64,000 nt of DNA from Fusobacteria bacterium ZRK30 (GCA_024628785.1 CP102404.1:248001-312000); one strand, 5' to 3'; positions 33,290 to 42,060 are shown, counted from the first letter of the stretch. A program made the numbers and translations. The notes: generated by a model not told the origin, from the letters alone.

Positions 33290-33745
33290 TTATAAATTTA
33301 AAATTTGCGACTTCTTTAATTTAAATTCTTCCTCTGTTATAGCTCCATCCTTATAAAGCTCCTGCCATTTTTTTAATTCATCTACAGGATGAAGTGACTC
33401 TGTTTTTTGAATAGTTGTATTGTTAGTTCCAATATTTGAAACTGTTTTTATTGCATTATCTAAAAAGTCTTCATCATATACTCCCATATCTTTTAGTATT
33501 TTCTCATCACTTGATCCCTTAGGTCTATACCCCATTTCGATTAAACTTTTTATATAAATTTTATTGTAGATAAAAGGGAAAATAAGGCAGCTCAATCCGC
33601 CTGTTGTTAATGCTAGTCCTAACATTATAACTCCCCATTTGATGTCACCTCTTATAAGTGCAGGAAAAAAACCAAAAAAGAATGTTGTCCATGAAAAGCC
33701 TGTTGGAATTTCTTTTGTCCCTCCATTTTTTACTAAAAAAATCAT
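33290..33745 (-). CDS. DUF2628-like/SHOCT-domain protein
   Basis: 151 residues. TGFSWTTFFFGFFPALIRGDIKWGVIML, FPFIYNKIYIKSLIEMGY and the C-terminal VDELKKWQELYKDGAITEEEFKLKKSQIL align closely with residues ~200-343 of the next gene, so the two arose by duplication. GGAGGGG precedes the ATG. Two hydrophobic segments suggest membrane attachment. Function unknown. Confidence 0.8.
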   Translation of the reverse strand: MIFLVKNGGTKEIPTGFSWTTFFFGFFPALIRGDIKWGVIMLGLALTTGGLSCLIFPFIYNKIYIKSLIEMGYRPKGSSDEKILKDMGVYDEDFLDNAIKTVSNIGTNNTTIQKTESLHPVDELKKWQELYKDGAITEEEFKLKKSQILNL

Positions 33746-34092
33746 ATCCCCTCCTTATGTAATAAATCATTTTTAAAAATTAAAAAACTTGACGAATCTT
33801 AATAATTCCTTAAAATAGTACTTTAAAAAGGTAAAAAAATCAAGTGTATATAATAACAGATCTAATGTTTTACCTCATTTTCTTTCAAAAAAAATCTATT
33901 TTAAATATAAAATAAAAAAGAACTAAGGTAAATCTTAGTTCTTTTTCTTATCTAAACAACCGTAAATTTTGCAGTCATATATTTGTTGGTGGAAGCGAGC
34001 TGTCACTAATCTAAATTTATTCAAAATTGTGATCAAGCACAGTACCTTGTTGGGTGGTCTCCTTACAACTGTTCATAAGTTTAACTGGAGTT
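33746..34092. other. Intergenic region with terminator
   Basis: A bidirectional hairpin (AAGAACTAAG/CTTAGTTCTT with A and T runs) is at 33914-33946. To its right the composition becomes clearly less AT-rich, marking the left edge of the foreign segment that holds the next gene. No gene seen. Confidence 0.6.
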
Positions 34093-35085
34093 TTACAGTT
34101 TTATCCAGCCAGGTCCAGCTAGGGCAGAGATTGCCTGTAGTTCAGCCGGCGGATCCAGTTGAAGCCTTATGGTTTTATCCAAGGAAGAGGCAAGCCACCT
34201 TTTTACTTCTGTGGGTTCCCCAAGTAAGGCTAGCAAATCCCTATCAACTTCCTGGCTTAACTCCGGGTCTCCACAGAACACCTTTAGAGTGTTAGAAACA
34301 ATTGTCATCCGGCTGCGAATCGGTACCAGAGCGATGTTTCTCCCACACGCAGCAAAGGGCTTATCCAAATTGAGTTTTCCTCCTATTGCCTCTAGAACAA
34401 TTTGAAGATTTGTCATAAACCTCCAGTGGCAGGGCATAAGCATATCGATGGCAAGACCCAAGGAGAGTTCTGCCCCATGCTCATTTTCAGTGTCATGAAG
34501 GATCGTTCGAACTGTTCTCAGCCAGAAATCTTCATGTTCCTTGTAGTCCTCAGGGCAGTCATTGCGATAAGTACATTCATATTCACCTCCACTTAAGAGA
34601 AGCCATATATACCGGGCTGTTGGATCATCACGCGATTGTAGCCAATGGATTATGCTACGGATTTTTTCAATCACCCGTTGGACCTGCCATTCCTTCAAAG
34701 GTGACCTTTCCCCAAGTCTAGCAAGGAGTTGAGAGGCCGGTACGGTACCGATACACAAATCAACCTTTGTACTGGGACATCCTGCACACCATGCTGAGAG
34801 AGCAACGCAGGCATTCTGCCAGGTTTTTTCAACGGGGTGCGGCTGACCAAGCGAACGGGTACCCAACCCCTTATTTGTTTCTCCCTCTCCGATAGCTTCG
34901 ATGATGTTCTCGACCCATCGCTCGGCTTTGTGGTGGCATAGCTCGAGACTTGAAATGAGTTCTCGAACCCTCGCTATGTTTGGATCAATGGGAGCTATAC
35001 GGTCTTCCATTTTATCTATGTCCATAATTTCCGAATCAGCTTCCAGGGCGCAATTTCTCCACCATGTTCGAAAAGATATTTTCAT
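34093..35085 (-). CDS. Hypothetical protein of foreign composition
   Basis: 330 residues, not recognised. Codon use and base composition are strikingly different from every neighbour, with many GC-rich codons and little of the AT-rich codon bias of the window. The protein is soluble, with no signal peptide, Trp-rich, with scattered Cys (CHHKAERW, CAGCPSTKVDLC, CTYRNDCPED, MPCHW). A TTG at 35103 lies before the ribosome site GGGGAGG, so ATG 35085 is chosen. It stands alone beside the decayed tRNA-Sec copy, consistent with recent horizontal acquisition. No function proposed. Confidence 0.7.
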   Translation of the reverse strand: MKISFRTWWRNCALEADSEIMDIDKMEDRIAPIDPNIARVRELISSLELCHHKAERWVENIIEAIGEGETNKGLGTRSLGQPHPVEKTWQNACVALSAWCAGCPSTKVDLCIGTVPASQLLARLGERSPLKEWQVQRVIEKIRSIIHWLQSRDDPTARYIWLLLSGGEYECTYRNDCPEDYKEHEDFWLRTVRTILHDTENEHGAELSLGLAIDMLMPCHWRFMTNLQIVLEAIGGKLNLDKPFAACGRNIALVPIRSRMTIVSNTLKVFCGDPELSQEVDRDLLALLGEPTEVKRWLASSLDKTIRLQLDPPAELQAISALAGPGWIKL

Positions 35086-35275
35086 ATAATCTGCCCTCCC
35101 CAATATAATTTATTATGTTATTACTATTTTTTAATTTTAGATATATCTCATAATATATCTTTCATTATAAATTTAACACTGTCAAGTAAAGTTTAGGGGA
35201 TATACGGTGTTCATAGGATCTTTCATGAGTTTGGAGGAAACCGCCTATTATAGGCTTTTATTTTCGGATAAAAAA

Positions 35276-35295
35276 AAACATCCCGTAGGATGTTT
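35276..35295 (-). terminator. Duplicated selC terminator beside pseudo-tRNA-Sec
   Basis: AAACATCCCGTAGGATGTTT with an adjacent A run (T run on the minus strand), identical to the selC terminator at 36574-36593. Confidence 0.8.
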
Positions 35296-35306
35296 ACAAT
35301 TTATAT

Positions 35307-35401
35307 TGGCGGAAGTATGTTGGATTCGAACCCACCCATGACGACTAAACGCCAAAACTCGGTTTTGAAGAAAGCTTAATTTCCAAAACCTATCTAGAAT
35401 T
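35307..35401 (-). pseudogene. Decayed second copy of tRNA-Sec
   Basis: The 3' portion (anticodon loop, long variable arm, T arm and CCA) is almost identical to the intact gene at 36605-36701, as is the downstream terminator. The 5' portion has lost the acceptor partner and D arm: where selC has GGAAGTAGATAGGT this copy has AATTCTAGATAGGT, followed by unrelated bases up to CTTCAAAACC. The T arm also has substitutions. It cannot form a tRNA. It may be a failed duplication or the scar of an element that entered selC. Confidence 0.8.
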
Positions 35402-35431
35402 ATTAGTATTAAGTAATAAAGATTAACTTGT

Positions 35432-35659
35432 TTAATAAGTACTAGGATAAATTTCTATTTTGTTATTACCATCTTCATTTAGTTGAATACTGTAGCTATA
35501 CTTCCCATTCAACTTAACATCTTTATATCCATTAAAATCAATATTAGTATAACTTGTATTTCCAAACATATCCTGAACTACTTCTGTATAAATTTTTAAG
35601 CTATTTTCTTTTTTATTGGGCAGTATGTATTTTTCAAGTGTCGATTTTGAAGTCGTGTT
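35432..35659 (-). pseudogene. 3' fragment of an unidentified gene
   Basis: An open minus-strand frame without start codon reads TSKSTLEKYILPNKKENSLK, then a Tyr/Asn-rich segment ending EIYPSTY and a stop at 35432. Amino acid composition is protein-like. It lies between the two tRNA-Sec copies and is probably a remnant of the DNA that was inserted or duplicated there. Confidence 0.45.
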
Positions 35660-35772
35660 TTAATTTTAGGATTTGTTAGAAAATCAGAATCACTTTTATA
35701 TGCAAAAAGAAGTGTAAATACACTTTACCTCTTCTAGCATTTTTTATATACCGTTAATAATTCAGTTTGTAA

Positions 35773-36213
35773 TTACCAGATATTTTTATACATCATTATC
35801 ATGTCTTCTTCGGTAATAAAGCCGTTCTTTATATAAAACTTCTCAGTGAAATCGCCCCTGCTGGTAAATAAACTTATTGAATTTACTCCTAGTTCTTTTA
35901 TCCTTTTCTCTAATTCCACAATTAAATAACTTCCAATTCCACTACCTTTATCCTCATGATTTACAAACATCTCTCTCAAATTATACATATCTCCTTTGTA
36001 CCACTGTTCTATATTTCCTAACACAGCCGCTTTTAATTGATCTTGATCAAGTACTACTAGTCCTAAAAATCCCGGAGTATCATAAATGTCTTTCAATCTC
36101 TTATACGATGTAATTTCATTCCAATTGTCATTCCATGGTTCCCTATTAAATGTCTGAACATACATTCTTGAGCACTCTTTCAAATGCTTTTCATCTAATT
36201 TTTGAATTCTCAT
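35773..36213 (-). CDS. GNAT family N-acetyltransferase
   Basis: 146 residues with the acetyl-CoA motif NHEDKGSGIGSYLIVELEKRIKE (R/Q-x-x-G-x-G/A variant), preceded by LREMFV and followed by SLFTSRGDFTEKFYIKNGF. The N-terminus is MRIQKLDEKHLKECSRMYVQTFNREPWND, typical of small-molecule or aminoglycoside-type GNATs. It lies between the decayed and the intact tRNA-Sec, possibly as cargo of the event that duplicated the tRNA. Substrate unknown. Confidence 0.88.
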   Translation of the reverse strand: MRIQKLDEKHLKECSRMYVQTFNREPWNDNWNEITSYKRLKDIYDTPGFLGLVVLDQDQLKAAVLGNIEQWYKGDMYNLREMFVNHEDKGSGIGSYLIVELEKRIKELGVNSISLFTSRGDFTEKFYIKNGFITEEDMIMMYKNIW

Positions 36214-36604
36214 GTCATACCCCCATCATTTTTTAATATTCAATACTAGAAAACAAATTTTACTAACTAGTCTATTAGGCATTGTTATTAACTACGTTAA
36301 ATATAAAACTTTACCTTTTATCAACTCTAAACCAGATATATTCAACATCTTCATCATATTTTTTCATATTAACTCGATCTATCACTTTTTGTCTCTAATA
36401 TCATTTTTTTCTCCCCTTTTTCCCTAATAACACCAACATTTTCTCTATTCTTCCAAATAATTGTTCTTTCATATTTTAATGATACTTTATTTTTTCTCAA
36501 AACATAATCTATTTAAAATAAAACTTACAGAAAAAGCCCCTAAAAATGCTTCTTAGGGACTTTTTTATAAAAAAAACATCCCGTAGGATGTTTACAATTT
36601 ATAT
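36214..36604. other. Intergenic region upstream of GNAT, downstream of selC
   Basis: 391 bp. Two hairpins lie at its right end: AAAAAGCCCCTAA...TTAGGGACTTTTTT (36531-36566) and the selC terminator AAACATCC-CGTA-GGATGTTT (36574-36593). The rest is AT-rich with no gene seen. Confidence 0.6.
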
Positions 36605-36701
36605 TGGCGGAAGTATGTGGGAATCGAACCCACCCATGACGACTAAACGCCAAAACTCGGTTTTGAAGACCGGTAGGCACACCAGTTACCTATCTACTTC
36701 C
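36605..36701 (-). tRNA. selC: tRNA-Sec (UCA anticodon)
   Basis: 97 nt including an encoded CCA. Reading the minus strand: acceptor GGAAGTAG, a long D stem (TGGTGTGCC-type loop), anticodon stem-loop CCGGTCTTCAAAACCGG-like with anticodon TCA, a long variable arm (GTTTTGGCGTTTAGTCGTCATGG region) and T arm GGGTTCGATTCCC. The TCA anticodon, long variable arm and extended acceptor-T helix identify selenocysteine tRNA. It decodes UGA in fdhF, the Sec-rhodanese and probably the small U-x-U gene. selA, selB and selD are not in the window. A terminator follows at 36574-36593. Confidence 0.95.
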
Positions 36702-36862
36702 AAAAAGATTATACTACATAATCTAAAAAAATGCACCCTTTTTTTTGATTTATGCTATACTTTAGTTGTAAGTTGACGTTTAATCAAGCTGAAAGCTAGA
36801 CAAAACAAGGGGTGGATAGCTTCAAATAAATTTAAAAAAAGTTATTATGGGGTGAAAAATTA

Positions 36863-37642
36863 ATGAAAAAAGTAAAAATACATAAATTAAATAAAGAAGA
36901 ATTTTTTAAAACCTTTGAGATTTCAGATGAATATTTTACCTCTACAGGATTAGAGTGGGATAATTTAAATGAAATCTATGCTGATTATTGCAGAATAGTG
37001 CCTCTATTAGAAAAAGAAGCCGAACATATAGTTTCTAAATTAATAGATGTACCTTTAGTTCATTCTGTTAGAAGAAGGGTCAAAGAGCCCAGCCATCTAG
37101 TTGAAAAGATCATTAGAAAAGGTAAAAAATATCATGACCTGAATATCGACGTAACCAACTACATAAAAATAGTTACCGATCTAATCGGTATAAGAGTTTT
37201 ACACCTATTCAAAGATGACTGGATAAACTTACACAGGAGTATCACAGATATTTGGGAAACCAAAGAGATCCCACAGCTAAACGTTAGACGTGGCGACTAC
37301 AATATGGAAAATTTAGAGGATCAATTAAAAGATATCGACTGTGAAGTTATTATAAGGGAATACGGTTATAGATCTGTACACTACCTTATCGGAGCCCATA
37401 TCTCAAAATCTAAAGAGACTTTTATAGAGATCCAAGCCAGAACAGTATTTGAGGAGGCTTGGAGTGAGATCGATCACATTATCAGATATCCATACGATAC
37501 AGATAACCCTATCCTCACTGAATATCTTGCCATTTTTAACAGAATTGCCGGAAGTGCTGATGAGATGGGGATGTTTATAAAAAAATTAAAATCTGAAGTG
37601 GGAAACAGCGGTAAAAGGGAACTAGATTTAAAATTTAAATAA
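36863..37642 (+). CDS. RelA/SpoT-domain (p)ppGpp synthetase (small alarmone synthetase-like)
   Basis: 259 residues containing only a synthetase domain: HSVRRRVKEPSHLVEKIIRKGK (ATP-binding basic motif), VTDLIGIRVLHLF (catalytic Asp), REYGYRSVHYLIG and FIEIQARTVFEEAWSEIDH (catalytic Glu). There is no HD hydrolase, TGS or ACT region. It would make (p)ppGpp from GTP/GDP and ATP under stress. GGGGTG precedes the ATG. A short hairpin leader (GAAAGCTA...TAGCTTC) is just upstream. Single-gene unit with its own terminator. Confidence 0.9.
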   Translation: MKKVKIHKLNKEEFFKTFEISDEYFTSTGLEWDNLNEIYADYCRIVPLLEKEAEHIVSKLIDVPLVHSVRRRVKEPSHLVEKIIRKGKKYHDLNIDVTNYIKIVTDLIGIRVLHLFKDDWINLHRSITDIWETKEIPQLNVRRGDYNMENLEDQLKDIDCEVIIREYGYRSVHYLIGAHISKSKETFIEIQARTVFEEAWSEIDHIIRYPYDTDNPILTEYLAIFNRIAGSADEMGMFIKKLKSEVGNSGKRELDLKFK

Positions 37643-37659
37643 AAAATATTTTATAGATT

Positions 37660-37687
37660 AGAGCTTTTTAATTAAAAGCTCTTTTTT
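37660..37687 (+). terminator. Terminator of alarmone synthetase gene
   Basis: AGAGCTTTT pairs with AAAAGCTCT around TAATT, followed by seven T. Confidence 0.85.
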
Positions 37688-37756
37688 TATATCTATGATA
37701 TAATACTATACAAATAAAAAGCAATGGGACATTACCCCCAAATGGAGTTGAACAGA

Positions 37757-38689
37757 ATGAAAAAATCAAAAAAATTTATATATATTATTAACTATCCTAC
37801 ATTTGAAGAAGAACTTTGTATGTTAGAGATGAGATCTATTTTTAATACCGAGCCAAAGGACAAAATTTTAATATCTCATCTAGAATTTAATCCCTCTGAT
37901 AGCACATTTATTAAAAGTCGATTGGAAGTTTTCCATGAGGAAGAAAATTTTGAAGATATTTTAAAAGCATTGGAAGAAGATATAATAACATTAGATGATT
38001 TTAGGCTGGAGTTTATAAAAGCCTTAAAAGCAGATGTTCCTTTCAGTGAAAGATTTGGATATCTCAGTAAAATTGGAGATAAAATTATGGGAATCCCAGA
38101 TATTAAATCTCCTAAACTGGTTCTAGCCTTAGGTAAACACAATGAAAAATGGGTCTTTGGTATCCATGAAAAAAACGATAACCTGTGGATTACCCATGAA
38201 AAAAAACCTTGCAGCTACTCCAATTCTCTCAGTGTAAGAGTCGCCAAAAGTGTAGTAAATATAGCATCTAACGGAGATAAAAATATAAAGATTATAGATC
38301 CATGCTGCGGTGTAGGAACTACAATTGTAGAAGGGCTGTCTATGGGTTATGAAATTCAGGGAACTGAAATCAGTGAAAAAAACACCAATAATGCCAAAAG
38401 AAACTTAGGATTTTTTAATCTGGAACCCAGAGTTACCCACCAGGATATGCATACAATAAAAGAAAGTTATGACAGTTCTATAGTGGATATTCCCTATGGA
38501 TTATTCAGTCATATTACCAAAGACCAGCAGCAGGATATAATAGACACTGCCAGACGAATCTCTAAAAAAATGATCCTTATAACCTTTGAAGATCTGGATT
38601 ATATGGTTGAAAAATCAGGTTTTAAGATAGTTGACCGATGTGCCGTTACCAAGGGCAGCTTTAAAAGATATATCTTAGTCTGTGAATAG
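37757..38689 (+). CDS. TRM11-like nucleic-acid methyltransferase
   Basis: 310 residues from the chosen start. The SAM-binding motif is IIDPCCGVGTTIVEG and the catalytic motif IV is VDIPYG (D/N-P-P-Y-like), as in N2-guanine or N6-adenine RNA methyltransferases; FSSxx-type THUMP features are not obvious in the N-terminus. An ATG at 37724 gives 11 more residues, but GGAG (37743-37746) sits ahead of ATG 37757. It probably modifies tRNA; the target base is unknown. It stands alone with a strong bidirectional terminator after it. Confidence 0.8.
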   Translation: MKKSKKFIYIINYPTFEEELCMLEMRSIFNTEPKDKILISHLEFNPSDSTFIKSRLEVFHEEENFEDILKALEEDIITLDDFRLEFIKALKADVPFSERFGYLSKIGDKIMGIPDIKSPKLVLALGKHNEKWVFGIHEKNDNLWITHEKKPCSYSNSLSVRVAKSVVNIASNGDKNIKIIDPCCGVGTTIVEGLSMGYEIQGTEISEKNTNNAKRNLGFFNLEPRVTHQDMHTIKESYDSSIVDIPYGLFSHITKDQQQDIIDTARRISKKMILITFEDLDYMVEKSGFKIVDRCAVTKGSFKRYILVCE

Positions 38690-38692
38690 AAT

Positions 38693-38732
38693 AAAAGCCT
38701 CCTATAACTTAATTAAGTTATAGGAGGCTTTT
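38693..38732. terminator. Bidirectional terminator after methyltransferase
   Basis: AAAAGCCTCCTATAACTTAA and its complement form a perfect 20-bp palindrome with A/T-run ends. Confidence 0.9.
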
Positions 38733-38747
38733 ATTCTTATAATCTAT

Positions 38748-38803
38748 AAATTTATAAAAATTTAGATTGTATCCCTGGATGCAACCGTCACATTGCTTTT
38801 TTA
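38748..38803. repeat. Dispersed GCAACG-hairpin repeat, copy A
   Basis: About 55 bp, TTTATAAAAATTTAGATTGT... ending in GGATGCAACCGTCACATTGC and a T run. Copies B (58123-58176) and C (59392-59445) share the same order of elements, with a perfect GCAACG-TCA-CGTTGC hairpin. All three lie just past the stop of a minus-strand gene. Confidence 0.7.
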
Positions 38804-38811
38804 TCTAATTT

Positions 38812-39366
38812 TTAAAAACACGGAGGGTTGATAGCAAAAATTATCTTCACTGTTTTTTTCCCGTTGTTTTTCCATCTATGTTTCATATATGAATTTATCT
38901 TGGCACTGTCTCCTTTGGATAGGGTAAAATTATCCCCTTCTAAGTCTAATGAAACTTCTCCTTCCAATATATAGGCCACCTCTTCCCCCTTGTGTTCCCT
39001 TCTTTTTTCAGAGGACTCCATCCCCGAAGTCAGGGTAAGGATCATAAATTCAATACTTCCTGAAAGGTCAGGAGTCAGAAGTTCATAGGATATCCCCTCT
39101 TCCTTTGAAAATGTCATCCTTCTCCTGCTGTTTTTTCTTACTATAAAATCATCTTTCGGAGCCTCCTCTTTAAAAAATAAAAATAAAGGAATATCTAATT
39201 TTTCCGATATATTTTTTATCGTATTGATCGATGGATTAGCACTGCCTTTTTCTATCTGACTCAAAAGAGAAGATGAAACTTCCGTTATCTCTGCCAGTGA
39301 TTTCAAACTCATTCCCCTTAAATTTCTAAATTCTTTTATTTTATTTCCAATATTTATACCGCTCAC
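38812..39366 (-). CDS. XRE family regulator with C-terminal cupin domain
   Basis: 184 residues. The N-terminal HTH is MSLKSLAEITEVSSSLLSQIEKG and the C-terminal cupin has EHKGEEVAYILEGEVSLDLEG and SYMKHRWKNNG. Such two-domain proteins sense small ligands or polyamines/amino acids. TTG 39378 lies within the ribosome site GGAGGG, so GTG 39366 is chosen. It is divergent from the D-threonine aldolase-like gene, its likely target. Confidence 0.9.
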   Translation of the reverse strand: MSGINIGNKIKEFRNLRGMSLKSLAEITEVSSSLLSQIEKGSANPSINTIKNISEKLDIPLFLFFKEEAPKDDFIVRKNSRRRMTFSKEEGISYELLTPDLSGSIEFMILTLTSGMESSEKRREHKGEEVAYILEGEVSLDLEGDNFTLSKGDSAKINSYMKHRWKNNGKKTVKIIFAINPPCF

Positions 39367-39541
39367 TTTTCCCTCCAAATATAACCATCTATAAAATATT
39401 ATATCATAAAAATATAGTCAGCAATAAAAATTAAATTTCAAAAGATAGTTGAAAAAAAACATCTTTTAGATTACAATACATTAAATATAATTAAACTAAT
39501 CAAATTATATTTAATCACATTTAATTTAGGAGATGAAAATT

Positions 39542-40654
39542 ATGAATATAGATAATTTAACGACACCTTGTTTTTTATTGAATTTGGATATTTTAGAGGG
39601 AAATATCCAAAAATTTCAAAGGTTAGCCGATGAAACTAAAACACAATTATGGCCTATGCTCAAAACTCATAAAAGCACAGAGATAACTAGGATGCAGATA
39701 GAAGCAGGTGCCACTGGTGTACTCACAGGAACCATCGATGAAGCAGAAGCTGTAGTTGAAAAATCTGGTGTAAAAAAAGTAATGTTAGCTTATCCGGTTT
39801 TAGGGGAAGCTAATATAAAGAGGATAGTTCAATTAAAAAATAAAGCTGAGGTCTATATAGCTCTTGACGGAAAAGAGGGAGCCAGAGAGATCTCAGAAGC
39901 TTTAGGCAGTAACAAAATAAACTACCTCCTCATCTTAGATTCAGGATTAGGAAGGTTTGGAGTAAAAGCTGATAAAGTAGTTTCAGCAGTAAAAATAATA
40001 GATAGTTATAAAAATTTAAAATTTTCAGGGATTTGTACACATACAGGCCAGGTTTATGGAGTTTCAGGGGAAAAAGAAGTAGGTTCTATAATCGAGATGG
40101 AGCTTAATTCCACTGAGATGGCTGTTGAAAATCTGAAAAAATCAGACTATGAATGTGATATTGTAGCCACAGGAACCACCCCTACATTCTCTGAAACTAT
40201 AAAATCACCATATATAACAGCATCCAGACCTGGAAATTATGTATTCTGTGATGCGATACAGGTAGCATTAGGAGCTGCCACAGTGGAGGAGTGCTCCCTT
40301 ACAGTTATGAGTACCATAGTTTCTCATCCAACTGAAGATTTGTTTATTTTAGATTGTGGAAGCAAGTGTTTAGGTTTAGATAAGGGGGCACACGGTAGTT
40401 CACTTATCGAGGGATTTGGAACTGTAAAGGGTCATCCCGAACTTATAATTACCGGTCTTTCAGAGGAAGTAGCTAAAGTTAAGATCTGTGGGGAGACAAA
40501 TCTTAAAATAGGTTCAAAAATAGAGATAATTCCTAATCACAGCTGTTCTGCTGCAAATATGACCAGCTATATGGTCGGTTATAGGGGTAAAGAAATAGAA
40601 CGTTTAATAGAAGTAGATATAAGGGGAAACTCTAAAAAACCTAAAATAGATTAA
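39542..40654 (+). CDS. D-serine/D-threonine aldolase-like PLP enzyme (DSD1 family)
   Basis: 370 residues of the alanine-racemase-fold type III PLP family. The PLP lysine is in LWPMLKTHKSTEI, followed by LDSGLGRFGV, GICTHTGQVYG, GTTPTFSE and the metal site PNHSCSAAN (His-x-Cys) near residue 340. Members cleave D-threonine or deaminate D-serine using PLP and a divalent metal. ATG 39533 overlaps the ribosome site GGAG, so ATG 39542 is chosen. It is divergent from an XRE-cupin regulator. Confidence 0.9.
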   Translation: MNIDNLTTPCFLLNLDILEGNIQKFQRLADETKTQLWPMLKTHKSTEITRMQIEAGATGVLTGTIDEAEAVVEKSGVKKVMLAYPVLGEANIKRIVQLKNKAEVYIALDGKEGAREISEALGSNKINYLLILDSGLGRFGVKADKVVSAVKIIDSYKNLKFSGICTHTGQVYGVSGEKEVGSIIEMELNSTEMAVENLKKSDYECDIVATGTTPTFSETIKSPYITASRPGNYVFCDAIQVALGAATVEECSLTVMSTIVSHPTEDLFILDCGSKCLGLDKGAHGSSLIEGFGTVKGHPELIITGLSEEVAKVKICGETNLKIGSKIEIIPNHSCSAANMTSYMVGYRGKEIERLIEVDIRGNSKKPKID

Positions 40655-40663
40655 CTAAAAAAT

Positions 40664-40693
40664 GAGAGGGATTCTCCCTCTCTCTTAATTTTT
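40664..40693 (+). terminator. Terminator of DSD1-like gene
   Basis: GAGAGGG pairs with CCCTCTC around ATTCT, followed by an AT/T-rich tract. Confidence 0.7.
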
Positions 40694-40902
40694 CTTGCAA
40701 GCTATTTATATTTTTTTTATTTTTATTTTTATTTTTAAAATTCTTTTAATCCATGAGATCATATTGTACCCCTCCATAACTATCTTTCAAAAAAGTTAGA
40801 TGTTATCTACATTTAAATATAACATATTATACTAGGCTTTTCAAGAGATAATTAAATTATGAGGTTCTATTTTACCATATATCTAAAAAAATAATTAAAT
40901 TT

Positions 40903-41568
40903 TTAATCTAAAATTTTATATAAGGGAAATTTAAAGGTAATTTTACCACTGGAATATGGAGCTATCATATATTCGGGAAATAGAATAACCAGATTTTTTC
41001 CTTGAAAATAAAAGCTTGTTCCCTCTAAATTAGTTATTTTGTCCACAAAATAAATTAATTTTTTTGGATTTTCATTTTTTAAAAGATTGTTTTCATCCAT
41101 TTGTTTATTTATTTCTTCTATTATCAGTTTTTTATAATCTTTTCCTATCAATTCCTCCAATTTAACAGTTTTTTTAGTATCCCTGGATATGTTATATATT
41201 GTATATTCCTCTATTCCATGGGCCCCTCCTGTATAAAAATATATTTTATAGATAAGGGAGTAAACATCCAGATTATTTTCTATCACTTCATAACTCCCTT
41301 TTAATTCATAAGGGAGAAGGGAGGAAGTTTCATTATTTTTTACCAATTCTTCATGAAACTCTTTACCAGTTTTTATGAGGTCTGCCTGGAATTCTTTCAG
41401 TGATTTTCTTATCTCCCTGTCTATTTCTGGATATGGTGTTTTCGGAACTACCCAACTGATCTCATAGATATCATTTTTTTCTTGATAAGTTATTTCTTTC
41501 TTGTTTTCTATAAGGTTACAGGAGATAATAGATAAACTTATTAAAACAATAATTATTAATTTTTTCAT
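40903..41568 (-). CDS. DUF3298/DUF4163 (RsiV-like) lipoprotein
   Basis: 221 residues. The signal peptide ends in lipobox IISCN. Conserved segments FYTGGAHGIEEYTIYNISRDT and the C-terminal LFPEYMIAPYSSGKITFKFPL mark the DUF3298 domain, which occurs in periplasmic lipoproteins and in the anti-sigma factor RsiV. It follows the thioredoxin-like gene after 3 bp, so both are likely exported-stress or envelope proteins in one operon. Exact role unknown. Confidence 0.88.
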   Translation of the reverse strand: MKKLIIIVLISLSIISCNLIENKKEITYQEKNDIYEISWVVPKTPYPEIDREIRKSLKEFQADLIKTGKEFHEELVKNNETSSLLPYELKGSYEVIENNLDVYSLIYKIYFYTGGAHGIEEYTIYNISRDTKKTVKLEELIGKDYKKLIIEEINKQMDENNLLKNENPKKLIYFVDKITNLEGTSFYFQGKNLVILFPEYMIAPYSSGKITFKFPLYKILD

Positions 41569-41571
41569 AGT

Positions 41572-42060
41572 TTATCCCTTCATTAATAAGATCAGTTCTC
41601 TTGCGGCATCCGTTAAAAAATTCCCCTTAAGATAAAATAATTCATTTTCGGCATTTTCTTCCAATTTTTTTGTATTTTTAGGCCGTTCCAAAAATAATCC
41701 CAGTTGATTAAAATTTTTATCCAAAATAACCATTGTGGGTATTTTAAATTCCTCTAAATTAAGCAGAGGCATCAAATATGTTCTTCCCCTTCCCATAGAT
41801 ATTATAGAAAGTTTGATATTGTCGTTGATTTCAGTTAATTTTTTAGCCACAGTTATATTTAATTGACAATCCGGGCACCACATCTCACCACTAGCCAAGA
41901 TATAGATCTCTTCTTTAACCTCTTTAATTTCCTCAATCAGATCCATGGGCAGTTCTATTCTGGAATGATTTTTAGGAATCCTATCCCTTTCACTCTGAGT
42001 AGCTACTTCTATATAGTTTTCAAATGTCTGCCCTACCTCAAAAAGTTCTTTAAATGTCAT
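41572..42060 (-). CDS. Thioredoxin-family protein
   Basis: 162 residues with an active site MWCPDCQLN and IPTMVILDKNF containing the cis-Pro. No signal peptide is visible, so it is cytoplasmic. It resembles the group annotated as thioredoxin family with a C-P-D-C motif in low-GC anaerobes. It heads a two-gene operon with the DUF3298 lipoprotein. A role in disulfide reduction is likely; partners unknown. Confidence 0.88.
   Translation of the reverse strand: MTFKELFEVGQTFENYIEVATQSERDRIPKNHSRIELPMDLIEEIKEVKEEIYILASGEMWCPDCQLNITVAKKLTEINDNIKLSIISMGRGRTYLMPLLNLEEFKIPTMVILDKNFNQLGLFLERPKNTKKLEENAENELFYLKGNFLTDAARELILLMKG

Larger units (their letters stand above)
35104..35772. other. Intergenic region with tRNA-Sec relic and gene fragment
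   Basis: 670 bp containing a duplicated terminator (35276-35295), the decayed second tRNA-Sec copy, and a truncated minus-strand coding fragment, all listed separately. The remainder is AT-rich and featureless. Confidence 0.7.

Noticed and set aside
35307-36604. Complete integrative element with att sites at selC
   Set aside because: No integrase is present, the interval is only 1.2 kb and the repeat includes traces of the tRNA 5' end, so a true att pair cannot be claimed.
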